Shown here: one piece after another, positions 29,134 through 38,125 of the stretch
How positions within the stretch are numbered: position 1 is the stretch's first letter
Layout: the number at the start of each line of letters is the position of its first letter
Program-made: the position numbers and the translations under genes
DNA from: Roseovarius aestuarii
Lineage (GTDB): Bacteria; Pseudomonadota; Alphaproteobacteria; Rhodobacterales; Rhodobacteraceae
Direction of reading: 5' to 3'
DNA: 64,000 nt
Assembly (NCBI RefSeq): GCF_019966515.1
Contig: NZ_JAIMIB010000001.1
Span: 248,001 to 312,000 of the forward strand
The notes under the pieces: model-generated
Database searches by the model: none
The model's input: only the letters and a program-made list of their open reading frames with translations
What the model was told of the DNA's origin: nothing

Positions 29134-30306
29134 TCAGCGGCGCAGGGTGCGGGCGAATTGTCGGATATCTTGCAGCAACATCTCGGGTTCTTCCATCGCC
29201 GCGAAATGGCCGCCGCGGGGCATTTCGGTCCAGTGCTGGATATTGTAGATGCGCTCGGCGTAGGTGCGCGGCGGCCAGTTGAGCATCTCGGCCGGGAAGA
29301 CGGCGCAACCGGTGGGGACCTCGACGCGCCGCCCCTCGGGTGAGAGGATACGCCCCCCCTCCTCGCGGCGGCCATAATAGATCCACGACGCGGTGTTGAA
29401 GGTCCGCGTGGTGATGTAGATCATGATATTGGTCAGCAGCTCATCCTTGCTATGCGCCTTTTCGATGTCGCCCACAGGCACATCCGACCAGTCATGAAAT
29501 TTCTCGATAAGCCACGCGGCGATGCCCACCGGACTGTCCATCATTGCGTAGCTCAGCGTCTGGGGCCGGGTCGCCTGCTGTGTTCGATAGCCGTTTTGCA
29601 TGATCTGGTCGCGGTCAAACTGCGCCTCCCAAGCCTCTTCCTCAGGGGTTTGCGGCCCGTCTGGATGGCGCATAGTCAAGACGTTGATGTGGATGGCCGA
29701 ACAGGCAGGCGCATGGTCATAACCCAGCCACGAACAGATCGCGCCGCCCCAATCCCCACCCTGGGCCAGATAGCTGTCAAAGCCCAGGGCGTCGGTCATC
29801 AGGGAGTTAATGACCGCCGCCATTTTGCGTGGCCCATAAGGGCGCGGCGGCCTTCCGGAAAATCCGAAACCAGGCAGCGACGGGGCAATGACGGTGAAGG
29901 CGTCGTCAATATCGCCACCAAACCTTTCGGGATGGGCCAGCGGTTCGATCAGGTCAAAAAACTCGGCCACCGACCCGGGCCAGCCATGAGAGATCATCAG
30001 CGGCATCGGATTGGGGCCACTGCCCGTCTCATGGATGAAATGCATGTCTATGCCATCGACCGGAGCCTTGAAGTGCGAAAACGAGTTGATCCGGGCCTCC
30101 TGCGCACGCCAGTCAAACTCATCCACCCAGTAGACGCAAAGCTCTCTCAGGTAGTCCATGTTGGCGCCGTAATCCCAGCCACCATCATCGGGCATTTCGT
30201 GCCAGGGAAAGGTCGCGACACGGTTCAGAATGCCATCCAGAACGTCATCAGGGACGCGGAAACTGAACGGCGTCACATTCGGGCTGCTATCTGGTCGGTC
30301 TTTCAA
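29134..30306 (-). CDS. Epoxide hydrolase (EHN-type, alpha/beta hydrolase)
   Basis: Protein of 390 residues. The N-terminal EHN domain (about 10-110; FSFRVPDDVLDGILNRV, WDYGANMDYLRELCVYW) precedes an alpha/beta-hydrolase core with oxyanion-region SHGWPGSVAEF, nucleophile elbow GGDWGGAI (Asp) and C-terminal GGHFAAMEEPEML (His). This architecture is that of microsomal-type epoxide hydrolases, which hydrate epoxides to diols. Substrate unknown; standing alone, convergent with metG. Confidence 0.9.
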   Translation of the reverse strand: MKDRPDSSPNVTPFSFRVPDDVLDGILNRVATFPWHEMPDDGGWDYGANMDYLRELCVYWVDEFDWRAQEARINSFSHFKAPVDGIDMHFIHETGSGPNPMPLMISHGWPGSVAEFFDLIEPLAHPERFGGDIDDAFTVIAPSLPGFGFSGRPPRPYGPRKMAAVINSLMTDALGFDSYLAQGGDWGGAICSWLGYDHAPACSAIHINVLTMRHPDGPQTPEEEAWEAQFDRDQIMQNGYRTQQATRPQTLSYAMMDSPVGIAAWLIEKFHDWSDVPVGDIEKAHSKDELLTNIMIYITTRTFNTASWIYYGRREEGGRILSPEGRRVEVPTGCAVFPAEMLNWPPRTYAERIYNIQHWTEMPRGGHFAAMEEPEMLLQDIRQFARTLRR

Positions 30307-30788
30307 ATCGCCGGTTCCCTGGGTCTGAACGAGGAGGTCTCAAGCGTGATGGCTCAGACCCAGATAAAGGGAATTATCAGAACGCGGCGAGAGACAGGTG
30401 CGGCATTTCGAAGGGACAGATGACATCCGGAACGACAAGCGTGCCCACTTCGGGCCGTATGCGCAGAGGGAACAAACAGGACAGCGGTCAACCTAGCGGG
30501 CGTTGGCATCGGGATTTGTTCGCGATCCATGTACCAATGCCGCAATGTATCTTTCGGACGTCAATCGGCAATGAAACTTCTGGCAGCCAAGTCTCCAAAA
30601 ATTGCAAGTATGCGCAAAAGTGTTCAGATCATACTCTGCATGGGTATTTGATCCTTGCCGTACAGGTGCCCGAGCACCAGAGTTTGGCTTTCTCTGACGA
30701 AGCAGGAGTTTTGGTGTGAAACTGTGAAACCTTTTCGCGGTGCCGACGTTATCCAGCCAACACAGCCAGTAATACAGAGGAAGTTGAC
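30307..30788. other. Gene-free stretch, nothing recognised
   Basis: Upstream region of the epoxide hydrolase and of the PLDc_N gene. Short open frames here have no recognisable similarity. A GTG-started 32-codon frame ending GPYAQREQTGQRST (about 30400-30496) is noticed but not supported as a gene. Confidence 0.4.
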
Positions 30789-30977
30789 ATGGAATACGCT
30801 GGAGTTGGCGGAGTTTTGGTACTTGCCCTAAACGTTTGGGCAATAGTGGCGATTATCGGGTCAGATATTACGACTGGCAGAAAAGTACTCTGGACACTTC
30901 TCGTTCTGGTCTTTCCGATTATCGGCTTTGTAATCTGGCTCGTCGCCGGACCACGAGCCAGCCAGCGCAGCGTGTGA
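30789..30977 (+). CDS. PLDc_N domain small membrane protein
   Basis: Protein of 62 residues made of two transmembrane helices (about 5-25 and 34-54), with the turn ITTGRKVLWTLLVLVFPIIGFVIWLVAGPR typical of the phospholipase D N-terminal (PLDc_N) domain found alone in many small bacterial membrane proteins. No nuclease or phospholipase domain follows. GAGGAAG lies upstream of the ATG. Function unknown; it opens a group of small membrane genes. Confidence 0.82.
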   Translation: MEYAGVGGVLVLALNVWAIVAIIGSDITTGRKVLWTLLVLVFPIIGFVIWLVAGPRASQRSV

Positions 30978-31070
30978 CGAAGTGGCGGCAATCCGTTTCA
31001 TGGGCGAGCATGATGTTTCGCACACGGGTCTTTTTGAGATTGCGCCTACAGTCGCGCTCAGAAAGTCAAA

Positions 31071-31472
31071 ATGAGTCGCCGTAATATGCCTGACCCGATT
31101 TCCGACGCAAAGACCGATTGCGGGAAAATCGCTGACAGGCGCACCGAATGGGCAGAAGACCGGACGGTTCTTGCGAATGCTCGGACATTCGCCGCCTGGA
31201 TGCGGACCGGGATGGCCTGCTTGGGCGTTGCTCTTGGTTTAAAGGCCGTTTTCGGAGCTACGGAATATCCGATGATCGCAAAAGCGGTGGCCGAGCTTTT
31301 TGTCATTTGCGCAGTCTTGATCTTCTGGGCCGCTGTGCGCCGCAGCCGCACAGCCCAGAAACGTCTGGAAAATCACGATACTGAAACACAATCGCACAGA
31401 AATATGGCGTTTACCGCGTTCATTCTTACGCTCGGGTCGATAGCGACGGGCGGGCTTTTGTGGTTGCTCTGA
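31071..31472 (+). CDS. DUF202 (YidH-like) membrane protein
   Basis: Protein of 133 residues with a hydrophilic N-terminus (about 1-40) and three hydrophobic helices. The DUF202 signature is TEWAEDRTVLANARTFAAWMRTGMA (residues 25-49; key parts WAEDRTVLA and WMRTG). Family function is unknown. Same strand as the PLDc_N gene, 93 bp downstream. Confidence 0.85.
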   Translation: MSRRNMPDPISDAKTDCGKIADRRTEWAEDRTVLANARTFAAWMRTGMACLGVALGLKAVFGATEYPMIAKAVAELFVICAVLIFWAAVRRSRTAQKRLENHDTETQSHRNMAFTAFILTLGSIATGGLLWLL

Positions 31473-31515
31473 GAAACTGGAAAACTATTCTTGATCGGTT
31501 CTCGCAGAAAGCGAT

Positions 31516-32634
31516 CTATTGGTTGTCAAAGCCGCGTCGGGCGTCGCGAATTCTGCTCGCCAATTCCCGCCTGTCGTCTCTGTTTTGCAAAGCTTGTCTG
31601 GCATCGCTGGCGGTCAGGCGCAGATGCTTATCAAGTATTGCCCGATGACGTTGAGGTGCAACAGAGCGCAGGCTGCCAATGGCGCGCACCAAGCGCAACG
31701 TCACCAGCATATTGCCGCGCGCGGCGCGGCGCAGGGGGTGCATTGCCAGGCCCAAAATATCCTTGATGCTTATGATTTCCATCCAGACCCGGGGGGTCTT
31801 GTCTTTATCGCAGTGAAGCGCCGCGGGTACGCCACGTTGGAGTATCATCGCCAACGAGCCGGAAATGTGATCAATGACACCGATTGCCGTGTAGCCGTCG
31901 TTTATGCCCGGCGAAAGCGCACGTAATGCAATTTCGATCCCAAGATGCAGATTGAACTTTATATCACCATCCGGCACCCGCGTATTGTCCAGCAATATCG
32001 CCAGTTGGACATCTGCCGGATCACACTCATCCGAGCAGTCGATCAACTCGCAAAGCGGTTCACCTTTGACAAGGTAATCCCCCAGCTGCGCGGTCATGTT
32101 GATGAACCCTTCGCCCCTGATCGCAAGGCTTTTGAGTTCTTCGATGTCCACTGCATTCACGTAACCCGGTACGGGAGCGTAGACCATTCTAATCCTACCG
32201 TCGGGAATTTTGTCCCGGTCGCCCTCGCTTTCGGTGGGTTCGTCGGTCAAAAGTCGGTCGACCGCACGTCTCAATGCGTTCTGGGTCCGCGCAATCTCGC
32301 TATCCACCTTGATGCTGCGTGCGGCGTCATTGACGAAATAGATCAATGTAAACAAGCTGATCGTCACCATTATGATGCCGACCGCCACGGACAGTTTCGG
32401 GACTTCATTTTCGCCGACGATGTAAAGCACAATAAGTGCGTAGAGAAACGTTGCCGCCAGCAACCCGATGGTCACCTGATTGACCCGGTTATTGGTGAAG
32501 TTCTCCAGAAGGCGCGGCCCGATATTTGCGGCCGCGAGCGTGAAGACCACAAGCGTCAGCGAATAGACCAGGCTGATGACGGTCCCGGAACCTTCGGGTC
32601 CGCGACGCGTAATCACACTATCCAAGCGCCACAA
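31516..32634 (-). CDS. DUF2254 membrane protein, N-terminally short
   Basis: Protein of 372 residues from a TTG at 32634. It enters the DUF2254 family directly at LVYSLTLVVFTLAAANIGPRLLENF, followed by RVNQVTIGLLAATFLYALIVLYIVGE and a long soluble part (SPGINDGYTAIGVIDHISGSLA). Family members normally have about 60-80 further residues with two more transmembrane helices before this; an in-frame TAA seven codons upstream rules out an extension. Either a shortened variant or the remains of a gene that lost its 5' end. Function of the family is unknown. Confidence 0.75.
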   Translation of the reverse strand: MWRLDSVITRRGPEGSGTVISLVYSLTLVVFTLAAANIGPRLLENFTNNRVNQVTIGLLAATFLYALIVLYIVGENEVPKLSVAVGIIMVTISLFTLIYFVNDAARSIKVDSEIARTQNALRRAVDRLLTDEPTESEGDRDKIPDGRIRMVYAPVPGYVNAVDIEELKSLAIRGEGFINMTAQLGDYLVKGEPLCELIDCSDECDPADVQLAILLDNTRVPDGDIKFNLHLGIEIALRALSPGINDGYTAIGVIDHISGSLAMILQRGVPAALHCDKDKTPRVWMEIISIKDILGLAMHPLRRAARGNMLVTLRLVRAIGSLRSVAPQRHRAILDKHLRLTASDARQALQNRDDRRELASRIRDARRGFDNQ

Positions 32635-32694
32635 GCGACCCCGGAGCGGGTATCCTTATGCTTCGTGCCAATACACCGCCGAGGAAGCACGCAA

Positions 32695-32961
32695 TTGTCA
32701 GAGAACCACGATATCGAAGGCCGGGACGACGGTGATATATACGGGATCTGCGCGCTTTCATTGCTTGAAGCCATCATCCTGATTTTGCGCGAGAAAAGCC
32801 TAATTACCGAAGACGAGCTGGATGATGCATTCGATGCCGCGATCAGCGCCCACAAATACCGGCACGAGCAGCACACCGACGAAAAAAACCAAGTTGCAGC
32901 AACAATACTGGACCGGTTGAGAGTGCATGGAAACAGCGTGAGGCTGGACGGACGCAGGTGA
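32695..32961 (+). CDS. Conserved hypothetical protein, 88 residues, TTG start
   Basis: Frame from TTG 32695 with GAGGAAG eight bases upstream; no in-frame ATG is near. The protein is largely helical: a hydrophobic SLLEAIILILREKSLITEDELDDAF (about 22-46; core LLEAIILIL) then an amphipathic charged part ending in DRLRVHGNSVRLDGRR. The acidic/hydrophobic pattern suggests a soluble helical bundle. No function recognised. Divergent from the DUF2254 gene and 61 bp upstream of the Crp/Fnr regulator. Confidence 0.6.
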   Translation: MSENHDIEGRDDGDIYGICALSLLEAIILILREKSLITEDELDDAFDAAISAHKYRHEQHTDEKNQVAATILDRLRVHGNSVRLDGRR

Positions 32962-33022
32962 CTTGTGATCTGCTATATGCGCGTTCCGCACGATCAGTGG
33001 GACACTTATCCGGAACAACGCC

Positions 33023-33805
33023 ATGCTCAATACCGGTGAACAGAAGGGGCTCTATTCCTTGACCAATGCGATCCTCAAGAAACTTGAAGGGTGCTACAAT
33101 GTGACCGAAGAGATCGTGGAAATCCTGTCCGACATCTGCATTGACAAAGTCGATCTGAACGCCGGAACCATCATTGTGGCGCAGGATGGAGACTATGGTG
33201 ACGTATATCTTGTCGATAGCGGATGGGCGTTGCGGGCGCGCTTCATGGCCAACGGCTCCAGACAGATTGTAAACACCGTCATCGCGGGTGATTTTCTGGC
33301 CTTCAACGCGCTTTTGTTCACCACGTCGGATTTCGAACTGAAGTGCAAAACCGATGTTACCGCCTATCGGTTCTCCAGTACCGTCTTGGAGCGAGCGCTT
33401 TCAAGGAACGCCAACCTGGCAGCGGCGCTATTCTGGATCAACGGTCAGGAAGAAAGCATGCTGGCCGAGCGGATCGTGTCTCTGGGCCGCAGATCTGCAC
33501 GCCAGCGCACCGCCCATGTGTTGTGTGAATTAATCGCACGTATGGAAATCGTCGGCGCGGGAAACGATGAAAGCTACCTCATCCCATTGTCGCAGGATGA
33601 ATTCGCTGACATTCTAGGCATATCGATCGTGCATATGAACAAAACACTCTCGGCGCTCCGGCGCGACAAGATCATCACATTCCGCAATTCCCTTTTGATT
33701 GTACATGACCGGCCGCAGCTTGAAATTGAAGCCGGATTTGACAGCGGCTATCTGCATTTCACACGACGAAATGACAGCCGGTCGATCGGGCTTATTCAGA
33801 GCTGA
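33023..33805 (+). CDS. Crp/Fnr-family transcriptional regulator
   Basis: Regulator of 260 residues: an N-terminal cyclic-nucleotide-binding-like domain (about 25-140; IIVAQDGDYGDVYLVDSGWALRARF) and a C-terminal HTH_Crp domain (about 160-235; RQRTAHVLCELIARM, LSQDEFADILGISIVHMNKTLSALRRDKII). It lacks an Fnr-type N-terminal cysteine cluster, so it is not an evident iron-sulfur O2 sensor. Neighbouring small membrane genes are candidate targets. Signal unknown. Confidence 0.92.
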   Translation: MLNTGEQKGLYSLTNAILKKLEGCYNVTEEIVEILSDICIDKVDLNAGTIIVAQDGDYGDVYLVDSGWALRARFMANGSRQIVNTVIAGDFLAFNALLFTTSDFELKCKTDVTAYRFSSTVLERALSRNANLAAALFWINGQEESMLAERIVSLGRRSARQRTAHVLCELIARMEIVGAGNDESYLIPLSQDEFADILGISIVHMNKTLSALRRDKIITFRNSLLIVHDRPQLEIEAGFDSGYLHFTRRNDSRSIGLIQS

Positions 33806-33991
33806 AGGTGGGCCAGATGGCCGCCATGAGACTCCAGCAATACAGCAAACCTTTGTGCTCGCTCGAAGCCATTTAGCAGGTTTTGATGACGACCAGAATC
33901 GGGATCACGGCGGCAAGCCGCCCAACGGCATGATTTTAGTGGCCGGTCTGGCGAAGTTCACAAAGTCCGGGTTGCCCTGCTTTCCAGACAT

Positions 33992-35455
33992 CTACAGAAT
34001 CGCGCGAACTTCCTCGGCAATGATCCTGACGCCATCTTCGAGCTTGGAAACCGGGACATAGGCAAACCCAAGCCGGAAACTGCGACTATCATTGTACGCC
34101 AGATAATAATCCTGACCCCGGTCAATCAGCACGCCCCTGGCCTGCAGCCGTACTTTCAGCTCCGACGCGTCAAAGCCCTTGGGTCCGGTCAGCCAGAACG
34201 ATGTGCCTCCCTCGGATTTCGTGCGTTGCAGCATGCCCAGATGTTTCGACAGTGCCAGATCCATTGCATGCCAACGCTTCTGATAACGCCGCTCGATATT
34301 GCGCAGATGGGCGTCGTAATGGCCCAGTTGGAAAAACAGCGCCACAATTTCCTGCACGATCGTGGGCGGGTGGCGCATCATCACGCCGCGGGCAATACGC
34401 GCCTGCCGAATAATGTCACGATGGGCCGCAATAAAGCCAAGGCGGATGCCCGGCGACACGGTTTTCGACAAGCTGCCCACGTAGATCACCCGCCCCGTCT
34501 TATCCATCGACATCATCGACGGGGACGATTTGGCGACATAGTTCATCTCGGCCTCGTAGTCGTCCTCGATGATCAGGAAATCCCTGGTGGAGGCCATCTC
34601 GAGCAGCTCTTCGCGGCGCTGCTGGCTCATCGTGACCATGGTTGGGAACTGGTGGCTGGGGGTGGTAAAGACCAACTGACAACCGGCAGGGATCGCCGAA
34701 GGCACGATACCATCGCCGTCAATCGGCACGCCAATAAGCTCGGTACCTGCCATCCGGAACGCATTGCGGGCGCCGAAAAATCCGGGATCCTCAAGCGCCA
34801 CGGGCTTGCCCGACCGCGCGAAGATCGTGCCTAGGATGTAAAGCGCATTCTGCGAACCAAGGGTGATGAGGATCTCATCTTCCTCGGCATAGATACCGCG
34901 CGTATTCAGCAGACGCTGGCGCAATTGCTGCACCAGTTGCGGGCTGTCGCTTTCGACGGAATCGCTCGCCCAGACGGGCATGGTCTTGCGCCCCAATGCC
35001 TGCCTGGTGCATTCGCGCCAGCCGTCGACCGGAAAGAGATCCGGGTCGATCTGGTTGTAGATGAACGGATAGGGATACGTGTTCCAGTCCAGCGGGTTAA
35101 CCACCGGCATCAGATCATTAGGTGGAAAACGAACCGGACAGGGAACACTGTCTCGGGTGGCCACATCGCTATCGCCCTGAGGTTTCTGCAACTCCGCCAT
35201 CTTCGGATTGACGAAATAGCCAGATCGGTCGCGGGACACGAGAAAATCAAGATCTACCAATCGGTTATAGGCCGCAAAAACGGTGTTTCGCGACACGCCA
35301 AATTGCTGCGCCAACTCCCGGCATGACGGCAACGGGCGGTCACTGGCCAGCGATTCAGACATGATCGCGGCACTCACCACCTCGCAAATCTGATCACGCA
35401 GACTAAGGCTGGAGGTTTCTGGCAACTGCAGAAAGCGCGGCGTGGTCGAGCTCAA
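33992..35455 (-). CDS. MocR-family (GntR + aminotransferase-fold) regulator
   Basis: Protein of 487 residues: an N-terminal GntR winged helix (about 15-85; LPSCRELAQQFGVSRNTVFAAYNRL) fused to an aminotransferase fold type I domain (about 120-480) with the PLP lysine in YVGSLSKTVSPGIRLGF. MocR proteins use PLP or PLP-amino-acid adducts as effectors. It is divergent from the second TRAP operon, with a direct repeat in the 174-bp gap, and is its likely regulator. Relatives control taurine, GABA and PLP genes; which effector applies here is open. Confidence 0.92.
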   Translation of the reverse strand: MSSTTPRFLQLPETSSLSLRDQICEVVSAAIMSESLASDRPLPSCRELAQQFGVSRNTVFAAYNRLVDLDFLVSRDRSGYFVNPKMAELQKPQGDSDVATRDSVPCPVRFPPNDLMPVVNPLDWNTYPYPFIYNQIDPDLFPVDGWRECTRQALGRKTMPVWASDSVESDSPQLVQQLRQRLLNTRGIYAEEDEILITLGSQNALYILGTIFARSGKPVALEDPGFFGARNAFRMAGTELIGVPIDGDGIVPSAIPAGCQLVFTTPSHQFPTMVTMSQQRREELLEMASTRDFLIIEDDYEAEMNYVAKSSPSMMSMDKTGRVIYVGSLSKTVSPGIRLGFIAAHRDIIRQARIARGVMMRHPPTIVQEIVALFFQLGHYDAHLRNIERRYQKRWHAMDLALSKHLGMLQRTKSEGGTSFWLTGPKGFDASELKVRLQARGVLIDRGQDYYLAYNDSRSFRLGFAYVPVSKLEDGVRIIAEEVRAIL

Positions 35456-35532
35456 CGGCTTCTCCCATTGGCTGTTTCGGGCGAACAGGTAAGTTCTATC
35501 AGGTCCCTGAATGACTTGTCAGATGCAACCCT

Positions 35533-35565
35533 ATCTGTCCCTTACTTTCAAGTCATCTGTCACTT
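35533..35565. promoter_or_regulatory. Direct repeat ATCTGTC(C/A)CTT, candidate MocR operator
   Basis: ATCTGTCCCTT at 35533-35543 and ATCTGTCACTT at 35555-35565 are 22 bp apart (two helical turns), in the gap between mocR and dctP. Known MocR regulators such as GabR bind direct repeats. Confidence 0.45.
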
Positions 35566-35629
35566 TCACAGACCCGACGCGCGGTGAAAGATGTAACCAA
35601 GCAAAAAAGTTCAACGGGAGATGAGATCA

Positions 35630-36670
35630 ATGAGGATGAAATCCATTTGCAAAGCATTGTGCCTTGCATCAGCCACGGCGCTTTTTGCGCAGTCCGTGGC
35701 TGCCGAAAAAGTGCTGAAATTGGGCACGGTCGGCTTTCTGGGCATGCCGATCGGTGATGCCATCGATCAGGCCTTGATCCCGACGTTGGAGGAGGTTTCG
35801 GGCGGCAAGATGACCATCGAGCCGCACTACCGGAAATCCCTTTGCAGTGAACAATCCTGCGGCGAACAGGCCAATCAGGGGCTGTTGGCACTGTGGACAA
35901 GCTCGACCGCGAATTTCGGCAATTTCGGCACCGCACTGGCTATCTTCGATCTGCCTTACATCTTCAAAAGCATCGAGGACGCAGATCGCATTTCGTCGGA
36001 ATGGCTAGCCAAGAAGCAATGCGATATCGCCGCTGAAGAGGCTGGCCATGTCTGCTTGACGGTCTATTCCAGCGGTGGTTTTCGTCAATTGGGCAACGCT
36101 CATGGCCCGGTGCATGTGCCCTCGGACATGGAAGGTGTCAAATGGCGCGTTACCAAAAGCCCGATTGAATATACGCTGGTCAAGAACTGGGGCGCCGTAC
36201 CGGTGCCGTATGACTGGTCCCAGCTTTATCAGGGGCTGCAAACCGGTGTTGTGTCGGGTCAGTATGTCGCCACGCCCTGGCAGCATGTGGCCAAACTGCA
36301 TGAGGTCGCAAAATACTTCACTGAAATCGGCGGCTCGTGGTCTGGCAACCAATTGTCGATGGACAAGCGCCAGTATGATGCACTGACCGATGAAGAAAAG
36401 GAATGGCTGCACACGGCGGCGCAAGCCTTTGGCCAGAAGGTGCAGGAGCTTGACCGGGCTTGGGTAGAGGCCGGAGAGACCGCGATCAAGGCTGAGATTA
36501 CCGAATGGTATGTCCCGACCGAAGAGGAACTTGTGCAGTGGCGCGCGGGCGCGATTGATGCCTGGCTCAACGCCAAGGGCAGCTTCGATCCCGAGACCGC
36601 CCGTCGCGTTCTGGAAGAACAGGGCATGGACGGTTTTATCGCCCAGCTCGAAGAAGCTGGCGCGCTGTAA
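35630..36670 (+). CDS. TRAP transporter substrate-binding protein (DctP), second system
   Basis: Periplasmic receptor of 346 residues from ATG 35630, about 9 bp after GGGAG; ATGs at 35621 and 35636 are alternatives. A Sec signal peptide ends around QSVAA. The mature part shows the DctP fold with PSDMEGVKWRV and LYQGLQTGVVSGQY segments. Two cysteine pairs (SLCSEQSC and the KKQC/HVC region) might form disulfides. The binding arginine usual in carboxylate-binding DctPs may be the one in GVKWRVT. Ligand unknown; the HpsN-like neighbour hints at a sulfonate. Confidence 0.9.
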   Translation: MRMKSICKALCLASATALFAQSVAAEKVLKLGTVGFLGMPIGDAIDQALIPTLEEVSGGKMTIEPHYRKSLCSEQSCGEQANQGLLALWTSSTANFGNFGTALAIFDLPYIFKSIEDADRISSEWLAKKQCDIAAEEAGHVCLTVYSSGGFRQLGNAHGPVHVPSDMEGVKWRVTKSPIEYTLVKNWGAVPVPYDWSQLYQGLQTGVVSGQYVATPWQHVAKLHEVAKYFTEIGGSWSGNQLSMDKRQYDALTDEEKEWLHTAAQAFGQKVQELDRAWVEAGETAIKAEITEWYVPTEEELVQWRAGAIDAWLNAKGSFDPETARRVLEEQGMDGFIAQLEEAGAL

Positions 36671-36692
36671 GCGGCGGCGATATCCTTAACGT

Positions 36693-36726
36693 GGCAGTGG
36701 CGCGAAACAGGTTTCGCGCCACTGCC
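36693..36726 (+). terminator. 16-bp perfect hairpin after the second dctP
   Basis: GGCAGTGGCGCGAAAC (36693-36708) pairs without mismatch with GTTTCGCGCCACTGCC (36711-36726) across 2 bases. It lies 22 bp after the dctP stop and 51 bp before dctM. With no T-run it more likely stabilises the dctP mRNA or partly attenuates than terminates fully. Confidence 0.65.
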
Positions 36727-36777
36727 TGTATCCGGCAATGTTTCGGCACCCCGAGCCCTGAATAGGAAGTATCCCTG

Positions 36778-38067
36778 ATGGAAAGCGTTGTGCTGCTGAT
36801 CATACTGGTGGTGCTGATCATGCTGGGGGCGCCGGTCGGGTTCACGATGATCCTGATCCCGGTCGTCTACATCCTGATCACCGATGCAGCACCGATGATC
36901 CTGATCCCCAGCCAGATGTTCAGCGCCATCGATTCGGTTCCCCTAACCGCGATCCCGTTCTTCATGCTGACCGGAGAGCTGATGACCTCGGCCACCATTA
37001 CCGACCGGCTGGTGGAATTGAGCCAGCGCCTGATCGGCCGGATGCGCGGCTCGATGGCACAGGCCAACGTGCTGGTCAGCATGTTTTTTGCGGGCATGAA
37101 CGGATCGGTTGTGGCGGACACGGCCACGGTGGGCTCGCTGCTGGTGCCAGCGATGAAAAAAGCGGGCTACCCCCCGGCCTTTGCCGCCGCGATCACGGCG
37201 GTCAGTTCCACCATCGGCGGCATCATCCCGCCCTCGATCATGATGATCGTTTTGGCCAATGCGGGCGGGATTTCTGTAGGGGCCCTGTTTGCGGGCGGCA
37301 TCGTGCCGGGGATCATGATTGGTATCCTGCTGATGATCATCAATTACATCATCGCGCGGCGCAACAATTTCGAACGCAGCGAGGAACCCTTCAGCCTCAA
37401 AGCCATCGCGATTGTCGGCTACAAATCCTCTTTCGCGCTGCTTATTCCCATCGTGCTGGTCGGATCTGTCGTTTTCGGCATTGCGGGCGTGGTCGAGGCC
37501 GGGGCGCTGACCGCCACCATCGCGCTTTTCGTGGGGCTTTTCATCTACCGCACCATCACCTGGAGCAATTGCAAGGGCGCCTTCGTGCGCGCCTTCCGCA
37601 ATTCGGCGATGGTATTCATTATCATTGCAGCTTCTGGGCCGTTCAGCTGGCTCCTGACCTCGCTGGGCGCAATCAATCAGCTTGAGCAGTGGCTACTGAG
37701 CTATACTTACAACCCGTTGCTTTTCGCGCTGGTGCTGGTGCTGTTCATCTGCCTGCTGGGCATGGTGATGGATTCAGCCGCCAACATCATCGTGGTGGGG
37801 CCGGTGCTGGTCGATGTCATGGTCAAGGCGGGCTATCCGGATGTGCAGGCGGCGCTTGTCGTAGTGGTGGGCTTCCTGATCGGATCGGTGACGCCGCCGG
37901 TAGGCGTGGCGTTCTTCACCGCCGGCGCCATCGCCGAGGTCCGGCTGGAAAAGGTGGCAGTGGCGATGCTTCCCTATCTCGGGGCGCTTTTCGTGTTGCT
38001 CTTTGTGCTGATCGTGGTGCCGGATTTCACCATGTACCTACCGCGCGCATTCGGATTTTCAAACTGA
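36778..38067 (+). CDS. TRAP transporter large permease (DctM), second system
   Basis: Membrane protein of 429 residues with about 12 helices, 50 bp downstream of the hairpin. DctM landmarks include LTGELMTSATITDRLVELSQ, AGMNGSVVADTATVGSLLVPAM, GGIIPPSIMMIVLAN and GSVTPPVGVAFFTAGAI. Unlike the first system, dctM precedes dctQ here. Confidence 0.95.
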   Translation: MESVVLLIILVVLIMLGAPVGFTMILIPVVYILITDAAPMILIPSQMFSAIDSVPLTAIPFFMLTGELMTSATITDRLVELSQRLIGRMRGSMAQANVLVSMFFAGMNGSVVADTATVGSLLVPAMKKAGYPPAFAAAITAVSSTIGGIIPPSIMMIVLANAGGISVGALFAGGIVPGIMIGILLMIINYIIARRNNFERSEEPFSLKAIAIVGYKSSFALLIPIVLVGSVVFGIAGVVEAGALTATIALFVGLFIYRTITWSNCKGAFVRAFRNSAMVFIIIAASGPFSWLLTSLGAINQLEQWLLSYTYNPLLFALVLVLFICLLGMVMDSAANIIVVGPVLVDVMVKAGYPDVQAALVVVVGFLIGSVTPPVGVAFFTAGAIAEVRLEKVAVAMLPYLGALFVLLFVLIVVPDFTMYLPRAFGFSN

Positions 38068-38125
38068 TGCGCACCCGAATTTTATACGCCGCCCTTCCCA
38101 GTGCTAAATTCCGTATCCGGAGGCC

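Noticed and set aside
30400-30496. GTG-started 32-codon frame ending GPYAQREQTGQRST
   Set aside because: Too short, weak ribosome site, no known family; cannot be supported as a gene.
31945-32694. Plus-strand frame upstream of and in phase with the 88-residue gene
   Set aside because: Opposite the DUF2254 gene; only the part from TTG 32695, which has a ribosome site, looks real.
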